Source of the DNA: Fragum whitleyi
Taxonomy: Eukaryota > Mollusca > Bivalvia > Cardiida > Cardiidae
Length of the DNA: 64,000 bases
Assembly: GCA_948146395.1 (NCBI GenBank)
Contig: OX411556.1
Span: 25,403,596 to 25,467,595 of the forward strand
Direction: 5' to 3'
Part shown: one piece after another, positions 11,029 through 20,798 of the stretch
Layout of the letters: the number at the start of each line of letters is the position of its first letter
Position numbering within the stretch: the first letter of the stretch is position 1
Translations under genes and position numbers: made by a program
Notes under the pieces: model-generated
What the model was told of the DNA's origin: nothing
Databases searched by the model: none
The model's input: the letters and a program-made list of their open reading frames with translations, nothing else

Positions 11029-11460
11029 CCATCCTCCATTCTTATGTATCCAACTTTCAACATTTTTCTGGATAAATTGTGAGGTCCATTCCCGAACAAG
11101 GTCTACTTTTTCACTGTGATTAGTTTTCATACAATGAACAGACATAACGCCTGCAAATGTTAAAATTCCAGTTACTCGTCCCCAATGCAAATCGTCACTT
11201 ACTAATTGATTTAAAACTGACATGTAAAATTCACCACTCACACCATGTCCATTTACCGGCGCACACATTTCGGCAAATTGTTTTTCGTATCTCAATTCGA
11301 ACTCCTCACACAAAGCCCACGCCGATTTGATCACTTTATTGTTCGCACAGCTGCTCGTTGGGGACGTCTGCCATTCAAATCCGCCCTTGGATAGTCTTTT
11401 GTTTATTATAGCTCCAACAACACAATTCGAATTGATCGTGTAGTCGTCTTCGTACATCAT
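11029..11460 (-). CDS. Bcl-2 family gene, exon A (BH4, BH3, BH1, start of BH2)
   Basis: First coding exon of an apoptosis regulator of the multi-domain Bcl-2 family. The ATG at 11460 follows an in-frame stop about 50 bases upstream. Residues 3-30 look like BH4 and end KGGFEW. Residues 43-65 align with BH3 and keep EFELRY, but the usual Gly-Asp is replaced by Cys-Glu. BH1 at about 86-105 contains LHWGRVTGILTFAG, matching the NWGR signature. BH2 begins with WIHKNGGW (137-144). After that Trp comes GTAGGTA, a strong splice donor at the family's conserved intron position. With exon B (3699-3827) the product is 186 residues, near the short end of the family. The BH4-like start and the Bcl-xL-like order favour a pro-survival type, but that is inference. 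It could equally be a divergent invertebrate member with other roles. Confidence 0.92.
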
Positions 11461-11641
11461 TTTGACTTGTTTTTGGTTTATAACCCGATAAATATGAAGA
11501 TTTAGTTAAACTATCGACGAGAAAATAACAAGTTTACACGTCCTACTTCCTGTCGAATACACAAATGAAATACTGTAGACCGCTGGTTGGTTAGATCGTT
11601 AAATATGCGGTCACGTGGTTATTTTTAGCACAGTCAATAAC
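11461..11641 (-). promoter_or_regulatory. Probable 5' region of the Bcl-2 gene with an E-box
   Basis: 180 bases between the Bcl-2 start codon and the inverted-duplication core. A TCACGTGG E-box lies at 11611-11618. The same TCACGTGG word occurs near both tips of the foldback element at 13036-13497. No TATA box is evident. An untranslated upstream exon cannot be excluded. Confidence 0.35.
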
Positions 11642-12140
11642 CCACTGTCACTGTATCCCATCTACACCGGTAGCGTAATGTTTGTAAACGGAAACAATGG
11701 CGGAACCCATCGAATGACATTGGATAAAGCGCTTACATCAGGTACCCCTATGTCAATTCTGCGACTTAAAAAAAATCAAGTACAATTGGAATCAATTACA
11801 ATTGAAAGAAGGAAAAGATTGAGAAAGTCTGAACGAAAAACGTCCATAGATGACCGAGAAATTCACGATTTTGTCCCTCGAAATCAGCGCATTTTGAACA
11901 AACCATGAAACTTTTGTTATTTTCTCCATATTGTGACGCGATTTTTAAATAAATTCCAGCATTTTATTGCACAATGGATATTTGTAAGTGTCTCTCTAAA
12001 GTTACTTTGAAATTGGTGTCGTAATAAATGTAAACGAAGGCAAACAATAATGCCATGTGTAAATTACAGTGAACGGTTGGGAAACAGCACATGGTCCGGT
12101 TGGGAAACAGTCTAGGGACTGACTGGGACCGGTTTGTAAA
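11640..12140 (+). repeat. Inverted duplication, left arm
   Basis: Bases 11642-11713 match the reverse complement of 14433-14504 almost perfectly. The core runs from ACTGTATCCCATCTACACC through GTTTGTAAACGG to an ATGGCGGAACCC start-like site at 11697. Beyond the core the arms stay alignable but diverged (shared AATCAAGTA, GAAAAACGTCCATAGATG and CGGTTGGGAAAC). In this arm the would-be reading frame has a TGA at 11715-11717 and then CAG|GTACC at 11741. It may be a broken first exon, or the terminal repeat of a large transposon. Confidence 0.7.
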
Positions 12141-12597
12141 CGGAAAACTTCACTTTAGATAGGCGACATTTCTGACCATGTCTACACAAGGATCATTTAT
12201 GAGGTGGCGAAATAAGTAAGAATCTGCAGATTAACAAGTGATCTACCGTCGGTTGGTCGAGTTCGCTATGAAACATACAGAAAGGTGCTCCATTCGGAAA
12301 AAAAACAAAAAGAAAAACAGAAAAGACGTCGAAAATACAGAAAAGTCCCCAATTTTTTTTTCTTTAAAAACATGAACATTGAGTTTCGGGATCACCTGAT
12401 AGTGTTTGGCTGGATTTTACCTACAATAATACGTTTTCCCGTGGTCATAAGATTATGCATTATTTTACTGAAATTCGATCAGGTGGTCCCAAAACTTATT
12501 AATGCATGTTATTTTCATTTAAAAAATGGAGGACTTATATGTAGTTTCGAGTGAACCACATCCATATCCTGTAAGAAATTTAATAACGATGATTATG
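12141..12597. other. No feature recognised
   Basis: AT-rich sequence inside the inverted duplication with a poly-T run. A plus-strand frame at 12285-12554 shows no recognisable domain and low-complexity Lys/Arg at its start, so it is not called a gene. Confidence 0.35.
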
Positions 12598-13038
12598 TAC
12601 AGTTAACAACATCGTGAAATTGACAAGATGAATGATTTTGGAACGATTTAGGAATGAAATTGAATGAGTTTGTGGAGCGAGTTTTGAGTGAGTTTAATGG
12701 GAGGTAATCCAATATTGCAAATTTTGTTCAGGATAAACAAAATTAGCAATATTGATTAGCTCCCTTTAATAAAATATGCAAACAACTTCTATAAATAGCT
12801 TCCTATTTCTTCAAGAACCTATTAGACGCTTACAATTTGAATTATGTAAGTTAAATCGCAGTTTTTCTCAATCCAAATTTATTTTGAATGACGTTGTTGA
12901 TTCTATATTTTTCAATGGGTTTGAGCGTTTTTGAATGGTTTGAGTGCGTGTTTGGAACGAATGATTGGAGCGGTGATTGAGTGAATTTGAATGGTTCTGA
13001 TCGCTGTCAGTGTCAATTTCACGATGATTTTAACTGTA
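12598..13038. mobile_element. MITE family G, intact copy (G1)
   Basis: 441 bp with ~28-base terminal inverted repeats: TACAGTTAACAACATCGTG at the left and the inverse of a close variant ending TTTTAACTGTA at the right. Internal sequence is rich in GAATGATTTTGGAACGA and GAGTGAGTTT. A second copy at 23814-25733 is broken by two insertions. No open frame. Confidence 0.75.
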
Positions 13039-13497
13039 TCACGGTGGATAAACCCACGTGACTTTTGGGAAGCGTTTACACCGAAAAAATCGTCCGCTTT
13101 AAGGTATGTTTTGTTTAATTTCTCAGCCTATATCAGAGATATTTGAGTGTACGGAACGCGCATTTGAGATGACTATCGCCGTTTGTAACTCACTCTGTTC
13201 CGAATCCCGTGGTTTCTTCAAACATTCAAGCGAAAAAAAATTTCGGTGCATGTGAACGCTTCCCACTTTCGTTTTGCACTTACAAACACTTTGCTCGAAT
13301 GTTTGAAGAAACCACTTGATTTGGAGCAGAGTGAGTTAGAGGCGTGAATAGCCTTCTCAAAGACGCGTTCCGTGCACTTTATCTCATCAAAATCAATAGA
13401 GTATAAGCTGAGAAATTAAAGAAAACATACCTTGAAGCGGACGATTTTTTCCGTGTGGACGCTTTCCAAAAGTCACGTGGGTTACCCACCGTGATTA
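13036..13497. mobile_element. Foldback element with ~200-base arms (H)
   Basis: Almost the whole stretch is an inverted repeat. The left arm starts ATCACGGTGG and contains ACCCACGTGAC and AAATCGTCCGC. The right arm ends GTCACGTGGGT, then CCACCGTGAT. The loop near 13240-13285 is short. The outermost bases abut the end of G1. It codes for nothing. Arms near 200 bases place it among foldback or long-TIR MITEs. Confidence 0.75.
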
Positions 13498-14029
13498 TGA
13501 ACAACACTAAGTAAAATGTGCTTTAAGGGGGTTTGTGCTAAAGCCTGGCTAACTAGTGCCACCCGGGAGGGCTAAGGATAGATTCAAGCGAGAATCAATG
13601 CCATTGAAGTTGAAGGTCTACCAATTTTGGTTTTGAAAACATATGTCTAGTCGACACCCTTGACCACATATACATGTATGAGATACACGTATATCTTATA
13701 CACGAAAGTGAGAGCAGCAGTATATAAAGGCAGTATGGCAGAATTATGTCTTATTTATGTAACAATATTACATGTACATGTAATATAATAAAAACAAAAA
13801 GGCATCAATTGGTGAAAATTAAGTTGGTAAGTTTAAAACATTTCAGTAATGCAGCCAGAGTTTTGAACCTGCACACTTCCAAGTTTATATGTTAATATAA
13901 AGTAAGCCAATATATAAAATCGTGTTTTCGCTATTAGTTTTTGTCGCGAGTAACCAAATGCTCGCAAAAAACTAACAAATAATGCATTTCCTATAAATAA
14001 TGTAAGTTCCAAACCGGACCTACCCTCGT
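13498..14029. other. No gene seen
   Basis: AT-rich with ACATGTACATGTA-type simple runs near 13665-13785. A minus-strand frame (13833-14120) has no recognisable domain and overlaps the duplicated arm. Confidence 0.4.
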
Positions 14030-14507
14030 TTCCCAACCGGTCATCGATAAATTTTAGGCGGTTTCCTAACCGTACACTCCGACAGTAGGGTGGTTCAAAT
14101 AATCGAACGGTTACAAGCATAATAAGAATGCTCCAAGCTTACAATTTGCACAGATGTGTTCAAAAATGAACAGTGATTTCGTAAGGTTATTATTATTTTT
14201 CAAGAACAGGTGAAAGTATGAGAAAACTGTCGTTTTTTAACGTAATGTTGACAAGTCGATCATTTCGAGAACTAAAATCGTTGTTAACTCAGCCATCTGT
14301 GGATGTTTTTCGCCGCGATTTTCAGTACATTGTTGTTTGTACGTGTGTAATCGATTTCAATTTTACTTGATATTTCTAAACTTGAAGAAAAGACAAAAAC
14401 GTACCTTATTTAAGCACTGCGTCCAGTTCGAATCGATGGGTTCCGCCATTGTTTCCGTTTACAAACATTACGCTACCGGTGTAGATGGGATACAGTGACT
14501 GTGGAGC
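14030..14507 (-). repeat. Inverted duplication, right arm
   Basis: Minus-strand partner of 11640-12140. The 72-base core (14504-14433) is nearly identical to the left arm. Flanks are alignable but clearly diverged, including a shared pair of words, GAAAAACATCCACAGATGG here and GAAAAACGTCCATAGATG there. The arms are 2.7 kb apart and enclose elements G1 and H. Confidence 0.7.
14405..14449 (-). CDS. Candidate first coding exon, product unknown
   Basis: On the minus strand ACAATGGCGG provides a good start context at 14449. Fifteen codons, MAEPIDSNWTQCLNK, run to AAG|GTACGT, a consensus donor. The plus-strand copy at 11697-11741 has the same length and reaches the same GTAC, but with TGA in place of the Ser codon. 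Equal length and conserved donor suggest a duplicated exon. Splicing to the Bcl-2 exon A would not keep frame, so no downstream exon is assigned. It could also be a chance frame in a transposon terminal repeat. Confidence 0.35.
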
Positions 14508-14849
14508 ATGAACAATGTAACTCCTTCTAGAAAGATCATAACATGCGATAATATGACACTCGAGAACCTGTTTACGATTAGCGGCCTTCAAAACAGGAAA
14601 ATACCAGAAACCGAAGGAAAATTTTGCTGGAATCAGCCGAATATAGCCTTGAGAAAATAAAACATCAGTTAAATAAAACAGTGAAGAAAATATTCATACT
14701 TCTAAATTTGTGAACTAACCCTACTTTCCAAGGTCGGGAGCTTAAATTTCAATTTTAATCTTATTGTTCTTACAGTTTCAGTAGACAAATTCCTCTCGAT
14801 TCTGCTTCCTTGATCAGTGTTCGCGTAGAATGCGTAGTACAATGGAATC

Positions 14850-14937
14850 AATTAAGATGAATAGCCTCTTCCGGGAATCGAACTCGGGACTCCATGCTCA
14901 AGAAGCTGACGCTCTACCTGTCGACAACGGACACCAC
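14850..14937 (-). mobile_element. tRNA-like SINE head of another type
   Basis: On the minus strand, box A-like ACAGGTAGAGCGTCAGC and box B-like GAGTTCGATTCCCGG lie at tRNA spacing. The acceptor stem does not pair, so it is not a functional tRNA. The body beyond 14850 is not recognised. Confidence 0.55.
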
Positions 14938-15289
14938 ACAAAAAGTACCATCGAGCCGTGATATTGGGGCCTGAAAAGACAAATTCTTTTTTCTTAACCA
15001 AAAATAAAATATATTCAAAACGGAAAACCATCTACTTTCAGAATGAATTAATGGTAATTTTATAGGCCTACATTTGAATTGAATAAATAATTTACTAAAC
15101 ATTTTCAGAAATTAAGAAAATGGCAGGAATTATTGGCGAGCTAGATTAGTGTATAGATTTACATCACAGTTGATAAAGAAGACTTTACATAGCCATCTAA
15201 TTGAATTGAAAGAGTATTTGTTCAGTTGATTTCAGGGAGGTATGAAACTAAAATTCTTATTATACTGTATAAATACGCAATGCAGAATC
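14938..15289. other. No feature recognised
   Basis: AT-rich sequence without repeat ends or a convincing frame. Confidence 0.4.
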
Positions 15290-15600
15290 ATGGTGATGGT
15301 GATAGGCCTACGTTATTTGCCCGACCACCTCCGTGGGGACCGGCACCTCCGCGGCCCCCTTATACACGCGCTCGGAATTCATGTGACTTGGAGGTCCGAG
15401 ATTCTACGGTCAGGCTCACCGTCGCCGGCCGGATTGCCGGTGTTTATAGGCCAACACGGCAAGCCCCAGTCTAGGAGGAATTGGATAGCAGTGGGTTTAG
15501 CCTCGGACACCGTCACTTTTCGGGGGCGTGAAACCATCTGGATTGACACGGTAATCGAGAGAGAGATATGCTTAACTTTCGCCGAAATCGAACGGAATTG
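15290..15600. other. GC-rich, CpG-rich segment
   Basis: A sharp local rise in G+C and CpG against AT-rich surroundings, including GACCGGCACCTCCGCGGCCC and CGTCGCCGGCCGGATTGCCG. Open frames on the plus strand cross it (15226-15474 and 15242-15601) but in different frames and with no recognisable domain. It could be an exon, a promoter island or a recently arrived repeat fragment. Confidence 0.4.
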
Positions 15601-15848
15601 AATAAATATTAGTTTAAACTGGGTTATTTAGCTTCAAAACTCTACAATATCAACAAAATAATCTCTTCATATCTTATGATTTGATTTCAGGAAGCAAAAA
15701 TATAAAGATCAAGTCTGTTAATAACGAAAAGGTTTCCTTTAGTTGATTTGTGCCACAGCGGAACAAGGGCCGTGTAACTACCACTAAGCACATTCCGCAA
15801 GTTCGTAAAAGAAAGAAATCCTCTTTCAAAAAATATCGCTGATGAAGT

Positions 15849-15906
15849 GATCATAACATAAACTACAGCTTATTCAAGCTGTAGTTACGATGCTTTGATA
15901 ATTCAC
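15849..15906. mobile_element. Mini-palindrome, family T (T3)
   Basis: AACTACAGCTTATTCAAGCTGTAGTT-type hairpin core (arms AACTACAGCTT and AAGCTGTAGTT), with outer arms TGATCATAACAT and GATGCTTTGATAATTCA. Confidence 0.7.
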
Positions 15907-15990
15907 CAACGCTCAATTCATAAAAAAGGGAGTAGACGGAGGACATTCACCTTTTGTCATAGCCCATATATCGATCATGGCTTTTTATCC

Positions 15991-16074
15991 TATATCGATG
16001 GCTCAGCGCGAAACGGTTGTAACTGCCTTTTTTTATAGGCAGTTACAACTGTTTCGCACTGAGCCATCGATATA
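15991..16074. mobile_element. Mini-palindrome, family P (P2)
   Basis: The best preserved copy, with an arm of about 38 bases from TATATCGATGGCTCAGCGCG to the mirrored CACTGAGCCATCGATATA. The loop is a T run. Confidence 0.85.
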
Positions 16075-16769
16075 TATATTCTTTGGAGGTCACCTTCTGA
16101 GTGCGTATAAATTTTAAAACTTACCCTTTGCTGAAGCTAACACTATGAATTAAGCCGCATAATAAAGTTTATTTTCATCGAGTTATAGATGTTTATTTTC
16201 ATCCAATTAGAAAGCACGAATCTTTACACATATTGACGCCCTTGCGTGCTATTGAAATTGATAATCCGATGATCTCTGTCAGAATCAATCATTAGTCAGC
16301 CGAAGTTATGATTATTGATGTTTTGTCGACCTTTTAAATAGCCGTTCGAAAGCTTATCTTATCTTATCTCGTCAAAAAATAATGTCGACTGAAACCACCC
16401 GTCATGATGTCAACTTTTTCAAGCTTTATTTAGGATGATCTGCTCATCAGTCAACAAACGGTTCATGATCCGACTAGCCCAGATCTCCCGGCCACCGCCC
16501 GCCCGTCAGATTTTTAGCTTTTCGTCCCCATCCGAACCGACCTCTCGCGCCTATGGCTTAATCACAATAATCGCATTCTTTGGACGAAGGCCCCAAAACC
16601 TGAACTTCGAAATTATAGATACTACGCCCATGTTGATTAATTTTGCGAAGAAAGACAAATCTTATATTGCCTAGGAGAAAAGATTTACTCGATTATTTAC
16701 CTTTGTACAAATCCCGCGCTTTCTGGTGATATAGAAGGTAAATCGTAGGTGGCTGACACAAATCTACGT
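16075..16769. other. No gene seen
   Basis: AT-rich. It contains GATAAGATA-type short repeats near 16356. A 79-codon plus-strand frame at 16435 has no recognisable features. Confidence 0.35.
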
Positions 16770-17739
16770 TTAGACCACGCTTGAAGTAAATCAGCCAATC
16801 AGAGAACAGTATTCCAAAAGTATATATCACAGATACAACTCCGAGCGGTCTATGTATAGGATAGATCAAAGTACTGAAAGTACTGATAAGTTGGAATGCG
16901 TCCAAGAGACGGTGACCTCAAGCCACTTACAAAGCTGACGCCTCCCGCCCACCACAGGTGATCACATAACATGTCTCGTCTTTTGACGGGCGTATAAAAA
17001 TCAACTTATTTCAACAACTAGAAACGCTTAAGCCCCTGAATCGCTATACAAGCCTGATTCTGACGAAAGGAAAATGATAAAAAGAAAGAAATGAGGGAAC
17101 ATAATTCTGCTGAAGAAAAAAGCAAGAAAATAGATTGGTGTTCACTTTAAATCAATGTAAACGCAGATGATATAATTACCATGCGCGAATCGTGGAGAAA
17201 AGAGCATAATTGTTCATGAGTATTGTAGGTATTCCGGTGGGACCCGCCAGTCCACCCCTACGTATAGGTATAGGATAGACAACGAGTGCCGTGGTATATG
17301 GGAAATAGACACGAGCTTCAGCGAGTGTCTATTTCCCATATACCGTGGCACGAGATTGTCTATCTGACTTAGACCACGCTTTTCTAACAATGTCTGTTAT
17401 TTAAACCTGATCATCTGTACAACGAAAACGAGTAAAACTCGCTGATATATTACTGTTATAATGTGTAATTATGCCGAAACTATATTTATGAATCTATTAT
17501 CGTAACTTCTTGCAGCTCTTTTGCATGTATGCAACTGTAGAAAGTCTTTTGGAAAAAGCGATCTTATAATATGCTCGACACTTTCTTAAAATGACACGGC
17601 ACACAAAATATGTCAAGATTCACGTGCACGACACACTTTCATTGTATATCTGTAAATTCAATGCTAGGAGTTGTATCTGTGATTTATATTTTTGAAATAC
17701 TGCTCTCTCATTGGCTGATTCGCTTCAAGCGTGGTCTAA
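16770..17739. mobile_element. Foldback / long-TIR element (L)
   Basis: About 970 bp. Left terminal TAGACCACGCTTGAAG with the following ~70 bases is repeated in inverse at 17663-17739, including CCAATCAGAGAACAGTATT versus its diverged partner. An internal hairpin at 17280-17347 has arms starting GTGCCGTGGTATATGGGAAA. A third CTTAGACCACGC lies at 17368, next to that hairpin. This suggests an element built of, or nested with, a smaller relative. No transposase frame. Confidence 0.7.
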
Positions 17740-18095
17740 TCTTGGCTATACCAGAGTTTCCCGCGTTTTCGAATACGGTTAAACTATAAAGCTTCCTCGT
17801 GTGGTAAACAAAATTAATAGGAAACTAATACATAAAAGAACCAAAATCTACAGAAAATAATAAAAAGGTCTGTTATTAAATGCAAGTCAGGCCACGACAT
17901 TTTGGATCAAATTTAAAAAATTAAAAAGTCAAATAAATCTAAGATGGAACAGTCATATGACTCCTACTTTGGAAATAAACTAAACGTAACAACTTGAAAG
18001 AAGATGACCCTGAAACCCACAGCAAGGGCGTAACTCGCATTACGCACGTTAAGCAAGTGCGTAAAGGAGATAAATCTTTTTTCGAAAAAGGTCCT

Positions 18096-18163
18096 TGATG
18101 AATAATCATAACATCGTAACTACAGCTTTTTCAAGCTGTAGTTTCGATGTTTTGATTATTCAC
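18096..18163. mobile_element. Mini-palindrome, family T (T4)
   Basis: Arms GTAACTACAGCTT and AAGCTGTAGTTTCGATG with outer AATAATCATAACATC and GATTATTCA. Confidence 0.7.
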
Positions 18164-18880
18164 AAACGTTCAAATCAAAGAAAAGGGGAGTGGATGGATG
18201 ACATTCATCTGTCACAGTCCACATATCACATTTATCCTATAGATCAACTAGACTTTCAACATGGATGCAGTACTGAATAGCAGAAAACTTAAAAAGCAAT
18301 TATACAAATTTCAACGAGGTACATGTTTTGTATTACAGCAATTAATATTAAACTCTTGTCTTATGGATATTTATTTACAGAATAGGAAAATAGATGAGCG
18401 CCTGAATTTGGAGGGTTGGTGGTTTTAAGGAAAGCAAAGTGGTCAAAAATGCCCGGATACACCTACTTTATCTTACCTTTTCTAATTCTACTAATGTTTA
18501 ACTAATTTTATGTTATTACTTCAACCTTATTTAATATAGGAGTATGTTTTGTGTTGATTTTCAAAATAAAAATTAGATTTCGGAAAATAAACGAGTATTT
18601 TTTCGAGAACGTTTTTTCCTGCATTTTCGTCTTGTAAGTGTTACTTATCAAATATTTTACAATTCCTTGTATTAAATGAATCATGTATACCAACTCACTA
18701 ACATTGAAGGATATCATCCAGCTTCTTATCGTCCTTTTCTTGGAATTTAGCAAGAAAAAATTGTATTTTCAAAAATCCCCATTTTCTTAGGAAAATGCAT
18801 GGAAAGCTATGCTGATTTTTTGGTCACATTATCGGAAAGGTACACTCTCGAAATATATTTATTTGACAAAGAATGGAACA

Positions 18881-19385
18881 AGTGCATAATGGTGTCAGAC
18901 TACCTTAAGTAGCCGGATTCGATTCCCGACGACGACACTCATCCTTTCCGGGTATTGTCACACTCCCGACCGTTGATTTTTTTTTATAAATATGTGACCC
19001 GTCACGCAAAAATGGACCACCGGGGATTCTGTAAAATGAATTATTGAAAAAGATATTTGATCCATTATAGGTCAACCAGAAGTCCTATTTTGAAAATTAT
19101 TTCACTGGAAGGTAGATTAAACATTCTAGATTCAGAAAATAAGCCCATTGCAAAAAGTTTTCGGTTTGCGCAGACTGACTAGGGTCGACACTTTACGCAC
19201 AACCTATATGGTCCCTTTTTGCGTGACGGATCACATATATATAATTGCCAGACTTACTTATGACCGCGGGATAGCAGCCGGAGGCTAGGAAAGGATGCAC
19301 AGGTAGTACTGGTGTGAAAAACATCAGGAACCCATCGTTAGATGTTCCAGCTGTAAAATTGTTAAACGGGGCGTGAAACACCATT
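18881..19385 (+). mobile_element. tRNA-headed SINE split by a MITE (S10)
   Basis: Plus-strand SINE. The head ends with box B-like GGATTCGATTCCCGACGACG at 18914-18933. Body sequence equivalent to the S3 body runs to 18990. The rest resumes at 19238 with GATAGCAGCCGGAGGCTAGG. The 243-bp element B1 sits exactly between. The head is degraded, so the copy is old. Confidence 0.75.
18993..19235. mobile_element. TA-flanked MITE, family B (B1)
   Basis: 243 bp inserted in SINE S10 with TA on both sides. Terminal inverted repeats are TGTGACCCGTCACGCAAAAA and the inverse of TTTTTGCGTGACGGATCACA. A GCGCAGACTGACTAGGGTCG palindrome-rich segment is internal. TA duplication suggests a Tc1/mariner-type derivative. 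Confidence 0.8.
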
Positions 19386-19927
19386 CAAACAAAATAAGGG
19401 TAGGGAATTGACAATAAGAAAGGTAACTGATATTTATTTACCACATAGTCCAGTACGATTGACGTCCCTTTGAAGGAAAGCCTTAAATTGTAGCCTTGCC
19501 TTAATGGCCTCTCATCAACAGAATTGAATTCGTTATTGTAGAAAATAAGATATAAAATCAATGTCAAGATTTACAAAGCCTACCCTGGGTTCAGGCTGAT
19601 AAAACGATACAAACTGTTTGCAAATTATACCCCGCTTTGCATGTGATTTGCCATCTTGCCTGTGGGTTTAAGACTTTCAGTCGTATGAACAGAAAATAAC
19701 ATATTCTAACCATTATCCGGTCAAGTTCGTTTATTCCCAGAATAATTGCTATGTAGAAAGCAGGCTAAGATTAGACTGTACCTTTTCTGCAGTTTAGTCT
19801 TAGTCAACCATCATTCGGAACATCAATCGGTCATTTCCGTATACTGCAACAGACCTCGGATGTATGTAAGGCGGATGGGTATGTAACAAAAGTGTAAGAA
19901 AAATTAGCACTGTAGATTTTTATCTTT

Positions 19928-20009
19928 TACAGTAAATAACGACTGAAAAATCTTAATTTTTGAGAATGACGAATCATTCTCAAAAATTAAGATTTTTCAA
20001 CCGTTATTT
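19928..20009. mobile_element. Long perfect hairpin
   Basis: Arms AAATCTTAATTTTTGAGAAT and ATTCTCAAAAATTAAGATTT are exact over more than 20 bases, with further pairing from GTAAATAACG to CGTTATTTA. The loop is GACGA. It lies just past the 3' end of the candidate exon at 20026-20307. Confidence 0.75.
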
Positions 20010-20025
20010 AAGAATCTAAAGATAT

Positions 20026-20307
20026 TTATATATGGATACGATGGTTGCACGTCAGTGACTCAAACGAGTAGCGTTGACGACGTCGAATATTTTCACTCAA
20101 AGTTTCGAGGGCTGACGCCATTTTAACTAACGTCATCGAGTTTTTCCAAGGATTTCCCGTAATTTTTGAAAATAGTCCATCTATGTACATCCGAGGTTGA
20201 TCGTGAGATTTGCCGAGTGGTGTTCCGAATGAGTAAACCATGTCTGCTAAAGCCTTGACGGTACGGAACAGAAAAATATCGTGAAGAGCAGAAGATGCGT
20301 TGATTTT
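20026..20307 (-). CDS. Candidate exon, product unknown
   Basis: An open minus-strand frame of 93 codons begins directly after CCCTACAG (20308-20315, possible acceptor) and only three codons after an in-frame TAA. An internal Met at 20241 starts MVYSFGTPLGKSHDQPRMYI. The C-terminal part, MASALETLSENIRRRQRYSF, looks like ordinary protein with balanced composition and no low complexity, unlike most frames here. No domain was recognised. Possible donors near the end are weak (GAC|GTGCAA, ATC|GTATCC). It might be a real internal or first exon, a remnant of a transposon gene, or chance. Confidence 0.35.
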   Translation of the reverse strand, partial: KINASSALHDIFLFRTVKALADMVYSFGTPLGKSHDQPRMYIDGLFSKITGNPWKNSMTLVKMASALETLSENIRRRQRYSFESLTCNHRIHI

Positions 20308-20631
20308 CTGTAGGGTTTAATTTGGATACCTTTGACGGTGGTTGACAAAAAAAATACTAAAAACAGGACCAAAATCACAGACTAGTTTTATTCATCCGAG
20401 GTATTATTTAACGGACGTTTTCGGTAATATCTTTTGTGCATAGTGCGGAGCATTTTTTGCCGAGTTATCGAGTGAAATGAATCGAGTTCGAATGAAAACT
20501 ACTATTTTACATAAAAAGTAGCACGTAAACATATCTTTTCTCTCCATTTTTGTACTTGCCATTAAATTTTGCACAAAATATGATAAAGAAGAAAACTCTA
20601 TGTAAGAAAAAAACTACGGAAAATGTCCTTA

Positions 20632-20798
20632 AGGTAGTTGACCCGTAATAGTTCCGCAACACCCTGGAACAGTAATGATCTTACACAATGTTGGCCGAGA
20701 TTTCCTAATGAAGCCCATGAAAATCATTAGGAAACCTCGGTTAACACTGTTAAAGTTTATTATTTCTTAAACATTGCGGAACTATTACGGATCCACTA
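20632..20798. mobile_element. MITE family D (D1)
   Basis: 167 bp with inverted ends TAATAGTTCCGCAA and TTGCGGAACTATTACGG. An internal hairpin carries TTTCCTAATGA and TCATTAGGAAA. A second copy lies at 34451-34604. Confidence 0.75.

Noticed and set aside
11615..11908. 97-codon plus-strand frame beside the Bcl-2 gene
   Set aside because: It crosses the duplicated core in a different frame from the conserved ATG, and the partner arm does not keep this frame beyond the core.
14405..14449. Use of the MAEPIDSNW exon as the first exon of the Bcl-2 gene
   Set aside because: It ends in phase 0, and every nearby acceptor before 11460 leads through an in-frame stop. It could only be noncoding for that gene.
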